This document shows positions 1 to 11,476 of a stretch of DNA of 39,549 nt, piece by piece. Position 1 is the stretch's first letter. Every line of letters starts with the position of its first letter. The notes under the pieces are model-generated. The model did not search any database. It was not told where the DNA came from and worked only from the letters and a program-made list of their open reading frames with translations. The position numbers and the translations under genes are program-made. Origin of the DNA: Gnetum montanum (lineage: Eukaryota > Streptophyta > Gnetopsida > Gnetales > Gnetaceae); assembly GCA_015680685.1 (NCBI GenBank), contig MNCI01023920.1, positions 47,615-87,163 on the forward strand. The letters run 5' to 3'.

Positions 1-1878
1 GTGTTGCACAAGCCACTTAGCTACTAAGGTGAGTCCCTGTTTGTATGAATTCAACAGTCCTAATCCTCCTTTGTTTCTAGGAAGAGTGACAATGTTCCAT
101 GCAACACAATGAAAACCACGCTGGGAATCTTTAGATGACCACATGAAGTCTCGAAATAATCGCTCCAAGTTTTGATAGGCTGTGTGGGAAGGAGCCTAGC
201 ATGAGGAATAATATACATGGGTAGAAGCACAAATGGATTTACAAACAAGATATTTTCCTGCCAAGATAAGGGGCTTAGTCTTCCACTTTTTAGTTTTCTT
301 ACGAATACGAGAGATAACTAGCTCCCACAATGTAGAGGTAGGACCACAAAACCGAAAAGGGATTCCCAAGAGCTTCATGATCTCATGGTCTTGGATTAAT
401 TTCCATGGATAGGTGGGGAGTTTACTATAATTGTTATGAAAACTATATACAGAAGATTTAGACCAATTAATGGTAGAACCAGAGAGAGAACAATATTGCT
501 CTACTTGGGCTAAAAGACGTTTAACGTTATCGGTTGTATTTTGGATTAGAAAAAAAGAGTCATCAGCAAAATGCATATTAAGCAGTTGATGTTGAGGAGA
601 GGAAAAGTGCATGCCATATAGCATACCTGAGTGAATATCGTGGTTAATTTGATGGCAAAGGAAATCCGCAGCAATTATAAAGAGATAAGGGGCAGGAGGA
701 CAACCTTGTCTTACTGATCTATGAATTACAAAGGGGGCGGTGATGCCAAAGGTGGTGGCTATTCTCGCATTAGCATTTGAGAAGAGACATTTCACCATAT
801 GAAGATACTTGGAGCCAAAACCGAGTTTTGACATAGTTTGAAGGATGAAGTCCCACTTAATGTTGTCATAGGCCTTAGCATAGTCCAATTTCATCAAAAG
901 GATGTCTTGGCCATCATCCTCAGCCCACTGCAAACCTTCCCAAGCAGCCACAACATTATCTAAGATATAACGCCCTGGGACAAATCCGGTTTGTTGAGGG
1001 GATATAATTTTATGAAGGAATTTTTTCAAACGTAAAGCTAAGCATTTGGCCCAAATTTTGTATACCACATTAAGAAGAGTAATGGGTCGCCAATTAGCTA
1101 TACTAGTAGGGTCTCCTGATTTGGGAAGGAGGCGAATAATCCCAAGATTTAAATTTGGTCCTAGAGAACCAAGATGGATAGCCTCTTTAATTACTTGGAA
1201 AAGGTCATGGCCAACTAGATTCCAATGCCTTTGAAAAAACTCAACAGGGAAACCATCATATCCAGGAGCTTTCCCAGAACTAAGTTTGAAACAAGCGTGT
1301 TGAAGCTCTTCTTGAGTGATATTAGCGTCGAGGATGTGAGACATGGATGAATCAACTAACCTAGGATAGTTACGCGTAGTGTCCTCAAATGATGAGAGAT
1401 TCATAGGGGAAGCTATAAACAAGGCTTCAAAATGCTCCTTAAGGTAAGAGAGGATACTCTCCTGATCATTGATAATAACACCATCCCTAGAGAGAGTATC
1501 TGGGGATGGGCTGGAAGGGGAGCTGTTAAGATATTTAAAAAATTCCTTACATTGCTCATCTTGAATCTTCAACCAAGTAAGTCTACTTTTGATTAAGGCA
1601 CTGTGGGCCTTGTGGACTTCGCAACATTGGAAAGTGGAGCGAACTTTAGCAAGTTCTTCGTGAATGTGGGTGTTAAAGGGTTCTATGGATAATCTATCCA
1701 TAAGATTATTAATAGTTGAACAAATGTTGTTGTACTCTTGTCTAGAATGAGAGGCCACTTCCTTGCTGAAATTCCGAGCAAAGTTCCTCACCCTACTAGT
1801 AGTTCGCAGCCACCATTGGATCCAACCCACCTGGCCAATGGGTCTAGGTTCGGCGTTCCAAAGATTAGAAAGAAGATG
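1..1878 (-). pseudogene. LINE ORF2, reverse transcriptase part
   Basis: C-terminal part of ORF2, which copies the element RNA at a nicked target. It is in the same frame as the endonuclease part (1879-2685), separated by a TAA at 1879-1881. Fingers and palm motifs are clear: LLPKSGDPTSIANWRPITLL, then motif A LDYAKAYDN (about 861-892), motif B RQGCPPAPYLF, and the catalytic FADD of motif C at 559-570. The FADD form is typical of the non-LTR class. A TAG at 196-198 interrupts the frame, but coding sense continues to base 1 (for example MWSSKDSQRG, LPRNKGGLGL), corresponding to the region after the RT. The RT core is continuous and keeps its catalytic aspartates. The two stops would still prevent a full-length product. 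Confidence 0.9.
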
Positions 1879-2685
1879 TTAAGACGAGGGAGATGAGAAT
1901 AAATTAGAGTGTAGGTGGAAGAGGTGGAATCTGGTCCTATGAGAAGTACCAGAGATTTGCATGGAAATGACAATGGGATAATGGTCAGATAATGTAGCAT
2001 GTTGGTGAACCGTAGTGGTGGAGATTGCCTGCCAAAAGGATAGTGTGGAGAAGTAAAATAGATCTAGCCAACTATATATTCGAGCCTGACCCAGATGAAG
2101 GTTACTCCAAGTAAATCTATGAAGAGATCTACTAGAGTTATCCGTGACTCCGTCAAGGAGATAAAATTGTTTTTTAAAGTCAGACCAAGGTTGAATTTCA
2201 TGAGGAGGAAGTCGAAAAGGAACTCCCCCAAGTTTATTGTGAGGAAATTCAATCATATTAAAATCTCCGCCCAAAATCCAAGGGATGGAAGGAAGAGAAA
2301 AGGTTAGTTCCTGCCATAAGTTAGCCCGTTCGATGGAGTCATTTGGAGCATAAATAGAGCAAACCCCAAAGGGTCCTTTGGAGGAGGAGAAGATAGCCCA
2401 AGAAACTCGTTGGCTTGAATCGGAACCAGAACGAATGAGTTTGTCTTTCCAATGGGCTGAAATGAGAATAGCGGCTCCACCTTTTCCATACTCGTGGGAG
2501 GTAGCTATGACTGAGGAGTGGGGAAGGAACCTATGAGCTGAAAACTCTAAGTCAGAAGTTGAAATTTTAATTTCCTGAAGAAGGATGAAATCAAAGGTGG
2601 TATTCAGACTTGAGAGAAAATTGCTAGCCCTTTTACCTCAAAGCCTATCTGTAAGGCTGCGAACGTTCCAAGAGACTAAATTCAT
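1879..2685 (-). pseudogene. LINE ORF2, AP-endonuclease part
   Basis: N-terminal exonuclease/endonuclease/phosphatase domain that nicks target DNA in L1-type elements. The start is taken as the ATG at 2685-2683, whose first bases overlap the TGA of ORF1 (shared ATGA at 2682-2685). The protein opens MNLVSWNVRSL, and codon 16 is TGA (2638-2640). The frame then runs without a break to 1881: LLQEIKI (metal-binding Glu), GKGGAAILIS, ILGGDFNMI (Asp/Asn), FTWSN and LSDHYPI (catalytic Asp-His). This motif order is diagnostic of the family. The codon-16 stop could be a CGA-to-TGA change, which fits methylated CpG decay. Confidence 0.88.
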
Positions 2686-3788
2686 GAGGAGGTGGAAGAT
2701 GTAGGTAAGGAAAGAACTTCAGAGGATTGGAGGGTTGATGTGTCCTCATCCATTGTGTTGGAGAGGACAACTAAGGGGGCATTTGTATTAACTGGAATTA
2801 TAGAAGAGGCTATATGGGAGGGAGATAGTGGTGGGTCAGAAAAGGAGGATGGTTTAGCTCTTTTCCTACCCCCTTCATTCCCGCCCTCAGTGGATAAAAG
2901 AGAGTCCTTGAAAGATTTAGACTGGGTGACTTTAGCGTGCGAAGTGATCTTTATCGAGGAGCTAGAATGAGGGACCTGGGTGGTAGAGGATTTAGGTTTG
3001 GAGAGAACATTAGAGGTTTTGTGGGGAGTGGCTGCAAATTTAAATGTTTTCGGGGGGACTTGATTTTCATCTATAGGGGAAGAACGGTGTTGTGAAGCGT
3101 TGTTTGTTTTTGTCTTCCTAGCTAAGGAAGGGCAGGCCGAGATGTGGTGATCAGCTCGATGAAAATAGCTACAGGAATTTGGAAGGTAAAAATAAGCCAC
3201 TTTTTGTGTGAACAATTTTCCTCTAGCCGCTAATGTAAGAGAGGTTTTCTTGTGAGAGATGTCTAGTTCTATACAATAGCGACGAAACTGAAATCCATTA
3301 ACCTCTACTCCGTGATCAGAGATAATGTGACCTAGGGTACTGACAATATCTCTCTCAAAGGTGGAAAAAATAAGAGGAAGATTAGGTAACTCCACATAAC
3401 AGGGGATAGTTTTATAGGCTGGGTCTGTGACATCAAAATCATATTTCCATGGACGGACGACCAGGGTGGCATTTCGTGCTGGGAAAAAATAGGCTGAAAG
3501 GGCTTTCTGGACATGAGAAGCATCAGAGAATTCTGCGAGCACAAAGTTTCGGGCATAATATCGGGCATAGGAAACGGTTATGCCGTGAGATTGGAGAATA
3601 GATTTGATGTACAAATTAAGATTTACGGATCGGGGAATAAAACCCATAATCTGAATAAAAATGAACCGAGTTGCAAAACCTTCAGCTACATTATCAAAAA
3701 GATCTTCCGGAATAAAAAAATCAACATTAGTGGAGTTGGGGGAACTTCCCTGCTGAGAAGAACCAGATGGGCCATGAGACGCATCCAT
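2682..3788 (-). CDS. LINE ORF1 protein (nucleic-acid binding)
   Basis: A continuous frame of 368 codons from ATG at 3788; an upstream GTG would add 11 codons but is a less likely start. ORF1 proteins of plant LINEs bind element RNA. The N-terminal two-thirds (TRFIFIQIMGFIPRSVNL..., ending near VAYFYLPN) resembles the DUF4283-like region seen in such proteins. Near residue 210 lies CSYFHRADHHISAC, which has the spacing of a CCHC knuckle (CX2CX4HX4C) but with Phe in place of the second Cys. The C-terminal third is Ser/Lys/Pro-rich and low in complexity. It ends in the ATGA overlap with ORF2. It has no stop, unlike its neighbour, so it is the best preserved long frame in the window. Confidence 0.82.
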   Translation of the reverse strand: MDASHGPSGSSQQGSSPNSTNVDFFIPEDLFDNVAEGFATRFIFIQIMGFIPRSVNLNLYIKSILQSHGITVSYARYYARNFVLAEFSDASHVQKALSAYFFPARNATLVVRPWKYDFDVTDPAYKTIPCYVELPNLPLIFSTFERDIVSTLGHIISDHGVEVNGFQFRRYCIELDISHKKTSLTLAARGKLFTQKVAYFYLPNSCSYFHRADHHISACPSLARKTKTNNASQHRSSPIDENQVPPKTFKFAATPHKTSNVLSKPKSSTTQVPHSSSSIKITSHAKVTQSKSFKDSLLSTEGGNEGGRKRAKPSSFSDPPLSPSHIASSIIPVNTNAPLVVLSNTMDEDTSTLQSSEVLSLPTSSTSS

Positions 3789-4460
3789 GACTACACTGTA
3801 GTAGAGATCTTCTCTGCCCACAGCGCAGCCCTACGGTGAACCCGTTGAAGCCAAACCACCTCAGGGGATTCTGAAAAAACAGGGTTTTTAGAAAAAACTA
3901 CGTGAATCTGTGTGAGCGGCGAAGGTGGCAGCAGTAGCAGCGGAAGCAGGGCGTGAGATTGGAGGCGGCGAGCTAGGAGGGCGTGAGTTTTGTGCAGGTG
4001 ACGACGGGAGGATCGAGCAGAACCAAAACGTGGAAGGTCTGGAAAATGTGCAGAGCTGAAACGCGAGGAATCTGCAGGTCCTGGAATACGCGTGGATCTG
4101 GATCGTGAGAAGTCTGCAAAGCCAAAGGTAGATCTGGAACCGCTGCCGGAAGATCTGGAACCCTAGCCAACAGAACTGGGATCACAGCCTGTAGATCTGA
4201 GATCACGGCCTGCAGATCTGAGATTTGTAGAGGTGGAATGCCCGCGGCCGCGACAATGCCTGCGGCCGCAACTGCGGCCGCGACAGTGGTCGGAGGAGAG
4301 GCGGTAACGGTAGTGTTGCGGTGTAGTGCAGCAGAGACCTGGCTCCCCATGACCGCGGCGCAGCGCAGCAGAACGCCAGAAAACAACGGTCACAGAGCCC
4401 CGCGCGTGACAGAGATCGAAAAAAAGCAGACTTTCCAACCTTTCCATAAAAAAAAAAGAT
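3789..4460 (-). promoter_or_regulatory. LINE 5' leader / probable internal promoter, CpG-rich
   Basis: A GC-rich block of about 650 bp upstream of ORF1, sharply different from the AT-rich DNA to its right. It has three GCGGCCGC palindromes (about 4243-4282), runs of GGCGGCG-type triplets, and short direct repeats built on AGATCTG (about 4110-4220). LINEs start transcription from within their 5' leader, so a promoter role is inferred. Several 77-137 codon frames cross it on both strands. They look like products of its base composition, not genes, although the minus frame 4386-3973 repeats SDLQAVI and PDLP units because the DNA itself is repetitive. Confidence 0.55.
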
Positions 4461-7380
4461 TATGCAAGTGAACATGCTTTAATTATGGCATTAAATTTAA
4501 ATTTTATTTTTTTGTTTTTGATTTAAATTTTGAATTTTTTTATTCAATAATTTTCATAATCTCTTTTTCTTAATTTCACTCTTCATCAATACCCTTAGTG
4601 TTTAACCTCACATAACATGCACATTGGGACTCCAAATCAAATTTTGTTTGAACCTATGGGATCTTTATCAAGTGTTCTACCCAATAGTATGTTGAAATCT
4701 TATTTAGACATTACTTATCATGATAGCCTAGTTCATATGTAAAACTTTTATAGTATTTTAGCAAATTAGAAAATGTGATATCTTCTAAACCATAACTTTG
4801 AATCTAGTGAACCAAGGATCAAAACCTACATTTTTGAACATCTTGGACACATTGGTAAAGTTAGATTCTAGGTAGGACATCATCCTAAGGTACTTCCTTA
4901 ACAAACCTAATTTATGCAATATTTAATTATAACTAAAAATGAACTCCAAATCCTAGTTTAATAATAAAATGTAACAAGGGATATGGCTTGGGTGAATTCA
5001 AGGTCCATAATTGCTCCATGAATAGATTATTATATAATCACATGTGCATAATGAAAATTAAAAATGCATAACTAGATGTGGATAATTAAGCATAAGCATG
5101 CATAACTAAATTTACATACTACAAATTGGATATATATATATATATATATAACTAAATGTGCATGAAGAAATAAATATGAATCATTAAATACTTAAAAAGG
5201 CATGATAACCAAGAAAAGAAAAACCTTCTTGAGTAATTGGATTTCAATATTTAATCATAAAATATAAAGTAAATCAATGACTGAGCTTCAATAGTAGTAA
5301 AATAAAGGATGCAAATCTGTAACAAAATATCCTAGTAAATAGATTGCATTCACTTATGTAGAAAACTAGCAACAATAATATTACAATAATAACAACAATA
5401 ATAGTGATGATAGTAATGTAATCCAATGAAACTAAGAATATTAGAGCTAATTTATTGAAATGCATCTAATAGTATTAAAGAATTAATCATACGCATTAAA
5501 TTAAATAACTAAACCTTGAAAATTCTTAGGTTGTGATAGATCCTTTGGCACCCTTCTTGATGAAATCGATGACAAGGATCATGGATCATGGGCTTGTGCA
5601 AGGGTACACTTTGACCTGCAATAACACTAATCAACATGCAATCTAGACACAAAACATATTAGTCAAACATACAACTCACATACTATATCATAAGCCTGAA
5701 CCAAAGGTAACTCTCATAACTACTACTACATAACCAAGGAGGATACCATGTAGCAAACTCTGTAAGATGTAAAATAGGTTCAAATATTGTCTTGATCTAG
5801 GACCTACAATATATAACACTAATTCATACTCATGAGACTTAATTTATTAGTTTTGATAGTGGTGGCACTCTAATCCTTGATGAATAAATTTGATGTTAGA
5901 TATAACACCCGTGCTCTAGATACCCCTTAAACCTTAGTATGTTTGTGGTTTGAACATTTGATTTCTTTTTCTCTAACTTATGTTTATGTTTTCAACCCCT
6001 TTCTTATATTGACTAGGCTTTTGTATGTGATGTGAGCTATGTGCCTAGCTATGTCCTTTTTAATGGTCTTGCACTTTTAAAATATTCTAAGATTTATTTT
6101 TCTCTTTTGGTCCTTTTTAATTTTATTTATTTTTAATACGTTTTCTAGGTGTTAGTATTTTTATAATTTTATAATTTTATATTTTAGTATTTTTTTTATG
6201 GGGGTGTTGAAGCCCAAAATAATTGAAACATAGATACACCCCAAGATTTATAGAAGTTTACAACTTAGTGCTACATAGCATAATCAAACTTGTGACTTGG
6301 GGTTACTAGGCTAAGATTTTAGTACTTTTTAATATTTTGGATTATCTTTTAATTTAGCATATGTTCACTAACCTCTTTTATTAAAGTTCTGAGTTAGCAA
6401 GCATTAGATGGATCATTGGCACATGGGGTACTACTTTGGTTTTGGTATGCTTTGTTTGGGTAATTTATATTTTTGATAAAATTATATTTTTAGATTTAGA
6501 TTTTCAATTTTTTACATTTTTTACCTTACAGTTTAAATGATCTCATGCTACCCTCTATGCTTTTGACCTTAGACCTTGTTATTAGTTTAAGCTTAGACAC
6601 AGCTATCAACTTGGGGTTAGACATAGCCATTAGCTTTCTCATAGTAGATGATCCTTAGACAAGCATTAGGCACTAGCCCATGTAAAAAAAAGGGATTTAA
6701 AAATATGTTTAGAATTAAAATTTAATTTTAATTTAGTTTTTGAACATGAGAGATCTTTACCCAACATTGCCAAACTAATGCTAGAATATAAGCCTAACCA
6801 CTATTTCATGAGAACATTCTTTTGCCTTACTTTGCCAATATCAAAATATAGAGCTATAGAGGGAGATTATGTTGGATTAGAGAGAGAGCTAGATCAAGAT
6901 ATGCATTGTTAACCAAGATCTATAGTAAGCCATATTTTTAGATCTTAGTTTAGATCTTGCTTAGATCCCATTGTTAATTTATTATTTTGCCAAGGATTTG
7001 GAGTTTGGTGGATAGATCAAAGCTATGTGAGGACCCTTTTTGCAATGCCATTTATTCTAGATAGGGTAATTTAATTTCTAGCTTGGGAAATAGGTTTTTT
7101 CTTGTTTTTTATTAAGAATAGGTTTGGTTTAATACACATGGGGCTATTGTCACTATTTTTTGTAATTTTTAAATATTTTTTTGCATATTTTCTTTCCACT
7201 ATGCACCTACTTAGTTTTGGATGTCTACTACTCTCCTTATTCAATTTTCTCTATATCCATTCAATTTTATTAAGTAACATTTATTTTTTCTGTAATTTAA
7301 GATTTTATATAAGTAATGCCTTCCTAGATCAATATGATTCTTTATGTATAAGTTCATGATGAATGACTACTAATTTCTAA
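4461..7380. other. AT-rich stretch without recognisable gene
   Basis: About 2.9 kb of AT-rich DNA. The longest frame (plus 7102-7359) is a Phe/Leu/Ile-rich translation of T-rich DNA with no family signature. The 3' end and 3' LTR of Element F, whose pol tail ends near 7381 on the minus strand, should lie in this stretch, but I could not find an LTR boundary or a second copy to align with it. Confidence 0.5.
5130..5150. repeat. (TA)n microsatellite
   Basis: About ten TA dinucleotides in an AT-rich background. An (AAT/AAC)-rich low-complexity patch follows at about 5367-5410. Confidence 0.9.
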
Positions 7381-7568
7381 GTATGTTACTTCTTCTAAAT
7401 ATCCTCCTTCAAGGATGTGCCTTGCCAATGTAGCAAAAATTTAATGTTCTAATCAAAAGTACAACTAGTTATGTGCATGTTGATAATGAAATGATTTCAT
7501 TGTCCTTTCATAGCTTTAATATTTAAATCTTGAGAGGGCCTTAATGTTACTAGATCGACATCTCTTAG
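7381..7568 (-). pseudogene. Element F: integrase C-terminal tail with chromodomain-like end
   Basis: Continuation of the Element F integrase (16175-16405) after the Element A insertion. Reading minus across the insertion and counting the CTTAG target duplication once, the frame runs MMKKLNL into RDVDLVTLRPSQDLN without a shift. This resembles the end of chromovirus integrases, after the conserved PVFHVS-LKK motif. After a TGA at 7498-7500 the same stretch still reads IKFLLHWQGTSLKEDI, similar to the start of a retroelement chromodomain (hydrophobic-K-W-G). Stops and short length mark it as an old relic. The integrase identity is fairly sure; the chromodomain call is tentative. Confidence 0.55.
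7564..7568. repeat. Target-site duplication of Element A (left)
   Basis: CTTAG immediately before the left LTR. The same five bases follow the right LTR at 16170-16174. Confidence 0.88.
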
Positions 7569-8365
7569 TGATGAGTGGCGAGGTACCCCTACACTCAACC
7601 ATACGAATATGAGCGTTTCACGCACGATCTGGTCGAACTCCGCAGACGGACTAGTTGTGGTATCTAGACAATTATTCTTGGGTCACAGTTCACTATCTTC
7701 TCACTTGGACTAGTATTGGCTTTGTCACGTATGGTTTAGTCTAGAGTGAGGTGTATGATGTGTTCCTATGCTAACGCTACCTCTGGGTATAATGGTAAAT
7801 AATATTAACTAAACTAGAAGAGAGGGTGAGAGAGAATCTAAGCTAGCCTAGGTGTAATGAGCATCTGTTCCTCAATCATTCGTACACATCTTGGACCTTG
7901 TGCACGACCACTGTTGGGATTACCAAGCGCAGATCCTAGGTATGCCACTGGGTTACCAAGTAGTCACACTTAAATGCTCGTGATCAAGTCGTACTCATTC
8001 TGCGTTACTAGGGGTTGAGGGTAGAGAGATATTAACTATGAAAATAATAAATAATAATAAAAATTAATTAATTAAACTAAGTGAATGCTACAATGATGAA
8101 GTAATCTTGATCTTTATTTTTGTTCATGTGCGTGTCCAAGTACATCACACTCGAATAAGGATGCTGTACAATTACAATCACCACATAGCGGCATGCACTG
8201 GGAGAAAAGGATTGAGAGAAAGAACTACTAAAAACTAAACACTTAAAAGAAAAATAAAAAACTAACTACCTTCATTGGAACTGTCTACCTATTATTTATA
8301 TATGAGGAGATAGGTTGCGATATCGCATACGCGATATCGTGGTTAACTAAAATGGTGACTCATCA
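7569..8365 (-). repeat. Element A 3' LTR
   Basis: 797 bp with TGATGAG...CTCATCA ends (TG..CA). It aligns over its length with 15358-16169 and, reversed, with both LTRs of Element B. On the minus strand a TATAAATA box lies at 8300-8293. GCGATATCGC-type palindromes lie between the LTR start and that box. The polypurine tract abuts its right edge. Confidence 0.9.
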
Positions 8366-8376
8366 TACCCCCATGA
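8366..8376 (-). promoter_or_regulatory. Element A polypurine tract
   Basis: Minus strand TCATGGGGGTA directly before the 3' LTR. The identical string precedes the 3' LTR of Element B (25792-25802). It would prime plus-strand DNA synthesis. Confidence 0.8.
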
Positions 8377-8529
8377 CTGAGTGAAAACTCATCCTCAAGT
8401 TACAGTGAGAACAAGCTCCATTGATTACACAGTGGATAGGTATGGGATTATTGAATGGTGAGAATGGGTTCATCCCACAGTGTGGAGTCAAAACAAAATT
8501 AAGACACAACACAAGGAATGTGAAAGAAA

Positions 8530-11476
8530 ATTCTACTACTACAAAATTGGTGAAACTCATGTAGTTTTTGGTGGTGGTGGCTCCTCCATGGGTGCTTTCC
8601 CCTTGTCTTGTGCTCTAGGTTTTCGGACTTGATGGCATTGAAGTATTGCTTGGAGTTTCTCCTATTCGATTAGGGATCCTGTGCTGTCCATGCTAATGTT
8701 CTGATGTTTGATGGAGTTGGCACCTTCCATGGGCAAGGTAGTTGCAGAAACATTTGATTTGCCTTGACATACCAAGACAAAAACACCCGTTGTTCTTTTT
8801 CATAGGCTCTAGCTTTGTCTCTATATTCTTGAAAATTTGCAAGCCATTGAGCCGAGTTTTTTGCAACACCCTTTTATCCTTGGTAGCTTTCCTTTACCAC
8901 CTCAAGTTCAGAATTTACAACCTTCAGTTTGTGTAACAATTTATTGCGTTCTGCAAATTTTACTTCACATTTAGCATAGGTGGTGGCTACCTATTGCTCG
9001 AGCTTTGTTCTCAGGTGCCCTACTGTTAACATGGAAAGGTTGGCATATCGCAAGTTTTCCAACTCCATGTATTTTGTAAGATCCTGGATCTGCATGTCTC
9101 GGTTCTTAATTTTTGCTTGGTGGACAAATGCATAAGTGTCCAGTATGGCCCACCAGTCAGTGTGTTGAGCACTGATAGCATTGATGTGGGCCTTAGCCAT
9201 ATGGATCTCCTTCTCAATGATTTGCTTATACATCCCCACTTGATCTCGGAAGTTCTCCTTGAGCTTTTCATGTCATTTAGCCTCATTCTGCCACGTGCTT
9301 ATCTCAATACGTGTCTTTTGGCAGATAGCGCGTACCTCCTCCATTGAGAGGGTTCGATTATCCCTGGATAAATGGTTTATGTCTTGGTTGACCTGGATGA
9401 GTTATTCTCGTAATTGATGAAAATGTTCTTCGAGAACATTCTTTTGCTTTTCTACAGAGGTCAATCGAAGGTTGTTAGCAACAAGCTGCTTATTTTCCTC
9501 TTGTAAGGTCTTGAGTGCCTTAGAATGTGCATGAGTTTGTGCTTCTGCTGCAGAGGCATCCCAAACAACCTTCTCTTTTTCTTTTGCCACCTTTTTATTC
9601 TTTGTTATTAGCTTGGTTAGTTACTCAATTTTGAAATTGTCTAGCTGGTCTGTAGGAACAAATTGCAAAGGGTCCCGTTGTGCTGTTTGTAGGGCCACGA
9701 GCTTTTCTTGCAATTTTTGCAACTCCACTTCAGCATGCTCGGCCCTTACCTCTGTCAAGACTAGCTTCCCCTGAGTGGAAATGAGGTCTGATTGAATTTC
9801 TGTAACATCCTAGGGGATGTCAAATAGGGATGTCATTACTTGTCCGATTTGTAGCAACTGATCAAGCACATCCTCATGTTCTGTAGGAGTCATCGAGGTT
9901 CTGGCTAGAGTTTGAGCATCCTGTGCTCCTATGAGATCCACTGGTGGCATAATAGGTACATTGAATGATTCTTTAATATGGTTTGCGACCACTTCTGCGG
10001 CTCCCACTACATCCTGGTTTTGCATGACCATCACTGTAGCTCCTTCACCAGTTTCTAATTGCACTTGGAATGACGCAGTGTTTCCCAAGATTTGTTGTGA
10101 CCAAGTGCTCTCCCCTCCTCCTGTATGGATGGACACCTCACCCCTTGTATGATCCAATGAAACTATGGGCTGTATGGTATCGTTGATGACACGGAAGTGA
10201 TTCGCATCATCATGACTTCCCCAACTGACCATCTTAGCGATGGCCCTGAGATGACTCATCGATGGTCTGTAATCTTGCAGTGGCGGTGGTTGATCCTGGC
10301 CTGTGTTGGGCCCTGCTTCTTGTTGTTGGCTGGGACTTGTACTTGGAAGTTGGCTTGGCCCTGCAAGTTGGGTTGCAGTTGGCTCTACCATTTTTTCTTT
10401 TTCTTGTTCTGGTCCCAGCGTCTCACCAGTGAGTTTCCTTGTAGCTAGTGGCTTTAACAGTTTAGCATATGAAGCATTTTGGGCTTTTCAGAGGACATCA
10501 TTGGTGTATCCTTTGATACCAGCACATTGGCACAGCTTCCTTACAACGTCTCACCAGTGAGTTTCCTTGCAGTTGGTGGCTTTAATAGTTTAGCATATGA
10601 AGCATTTTGGGCATTTTAGAGGACATCATTGGTGTATCCTCTGATACCAACACATCGACACAACTTCCTGATAAGATAATGGAAGGGAAATGCAAGCTTC
10701 CTTGTCTTCCGTTCTTCAAACCATCTTAGGATCTCCGTAAAATATAGATGAGGCAGGTTAGCATTAACCTTCCCCATCAACACTATGCATCCTATGGCTG
10801 TGTATGTGGAAACTATTTTTAGGTGCTTTGTGGGGAAGAGGTGATAAGTTCCAATTTTGAAATAGATCCTTTCTTCCATCATCAACTCTCCAAACATCTT
10901 ATCTTTTTCGCCAAATTCCCCCTCCAACCAAACTCATCGTACATCAGGGTCTAACTAGGTAGATAACTGAGCAACCTTTTTCCCTGTATTTGGAAGGTTT
11001 AATACTTCCAAAATGGCCTGTAGAGAGAAATCAACTGTCACACCACAAATGTTAACTATGGTGCCTTGGTCTTTGTTGTGCCAAAATTGGTACGTTTCCC
11101 CTAAGTACCAGGCACTGCTTTCAGAGAGGATAGGCCACAATGGGGATCCTTTGAGGTGATCCCTAATGGCCTCCAGAGCAAATTCTGCAAAATATTTAAA
11201 ATTTAATTCCACAATCACCACGGTGAATGTGGACCTTTCATGGATAGCTTGAACACACTCTTGGGACAACGTGAGATGTTGTCCCTATTCAGGCGTTGCA
11301 ACCACTCCTCCTTCTTCCTGTCTGAATTGTATAGTAGTAGGGTCTTCTTGATGAATGCTAAATGATTGTTCCTCCTACTCTGCATGTTTTCTGGAAGGGA
11401 CTTGTTCTTCGCCTCTCCTAGGTTGTTTGCTTCCACCCTGAGTAGGACCTTCCTATTGTCCATGTTTCGAGGCCAT
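8530..11476 (-). pseudogene. Element A accessory ORF (transposon-domain-like N-terminus, coiled-coil C-terminus)
   Basis: A decayed frame of about 980 codons between gag and the 3' LTR. The start is the ATG at 11476, right after a splice-acceptor-like sequence. Residues 1-80 are polar. Then follow LSQECVQAIHERSTFTVVIV and GVTVDFSLQAILEVLNLP, resembling the putative plant transposon protein domain often found in plant retroelement ORFs, and LAFPFHYLIRKLCRCVGI. Next comes a Pro/Gln-rich linker (QLPSTSPSQQQEAGPN), then about 450 residues of heptad-like coiled coil rich in K, E, Q and L (LQEENKQLVANNLRLTSVEK). The parts before and after 10420-10675 are in different frames; the difference equals a 128-bp tandem duplication there. 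Further stops are mostly TAA/TAG/TGA at likely Gln, Arg or Trp codons. Function is unknown; a structural or env-position product is possible. Confidence 0.62.
10420..10675. repeat. 128-bp tandem duplication inside the accessory ORF
   Basis: Two adjacent copies (10420-10547 and 10548-about 10670) beginning GTCTCACCAGTGAG, about 90% alike by eye. 128 is not a multiple of three. Taking away one copy puts the upstream (10927) and downstream (10391) minus-strand frames into the same phase, so the duplication is the cause of the frame break. Confidence 0.88.

Larger units (their letters stand above)
1..4460 (-). mobile_element. L1-type LINE retrotransposon, 3' part outside window
   Basis: A non-LTR retrotransposon on the minus strand. 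Reading right to left it has a GC-rich leader, ORF1 (RNA-binding type, degenerate zinc knuckle) and ORF2 (apurinic endonuclease followed by reverse transcriptase), the order known for plant L1 elements. The window edge cuts it inside ORF2 after the RT, so the 3' UTR, poly-A tail and target duplication cannot be seen. ORF2 keeps one frame throughout but has three in-frame stops, so this copy looks inactive. The 5' end near 4446-4460 is placed where GC-rich sequence gives way to AT-rich sequence next to an A-run. Confidence 0.9.

Noticed and set aside
2692-2970. 92-codon plus frame over LINE ORF1
   Set aside because: Shadow of ORF1 on the opposite strand.
3973-4475. Several overlapping 77-137 codon frames in the LINE leader
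   Set aside because: GC-rich repetitive DNA opens all frames; no motif, and position is 5' leader.
7102-7359. Hydrophobic 85-codon plus frame, possible membrane protein
   Set aside because: Phe/Leu/Ile content follows from T-rich DNA; no start context or homology seen.
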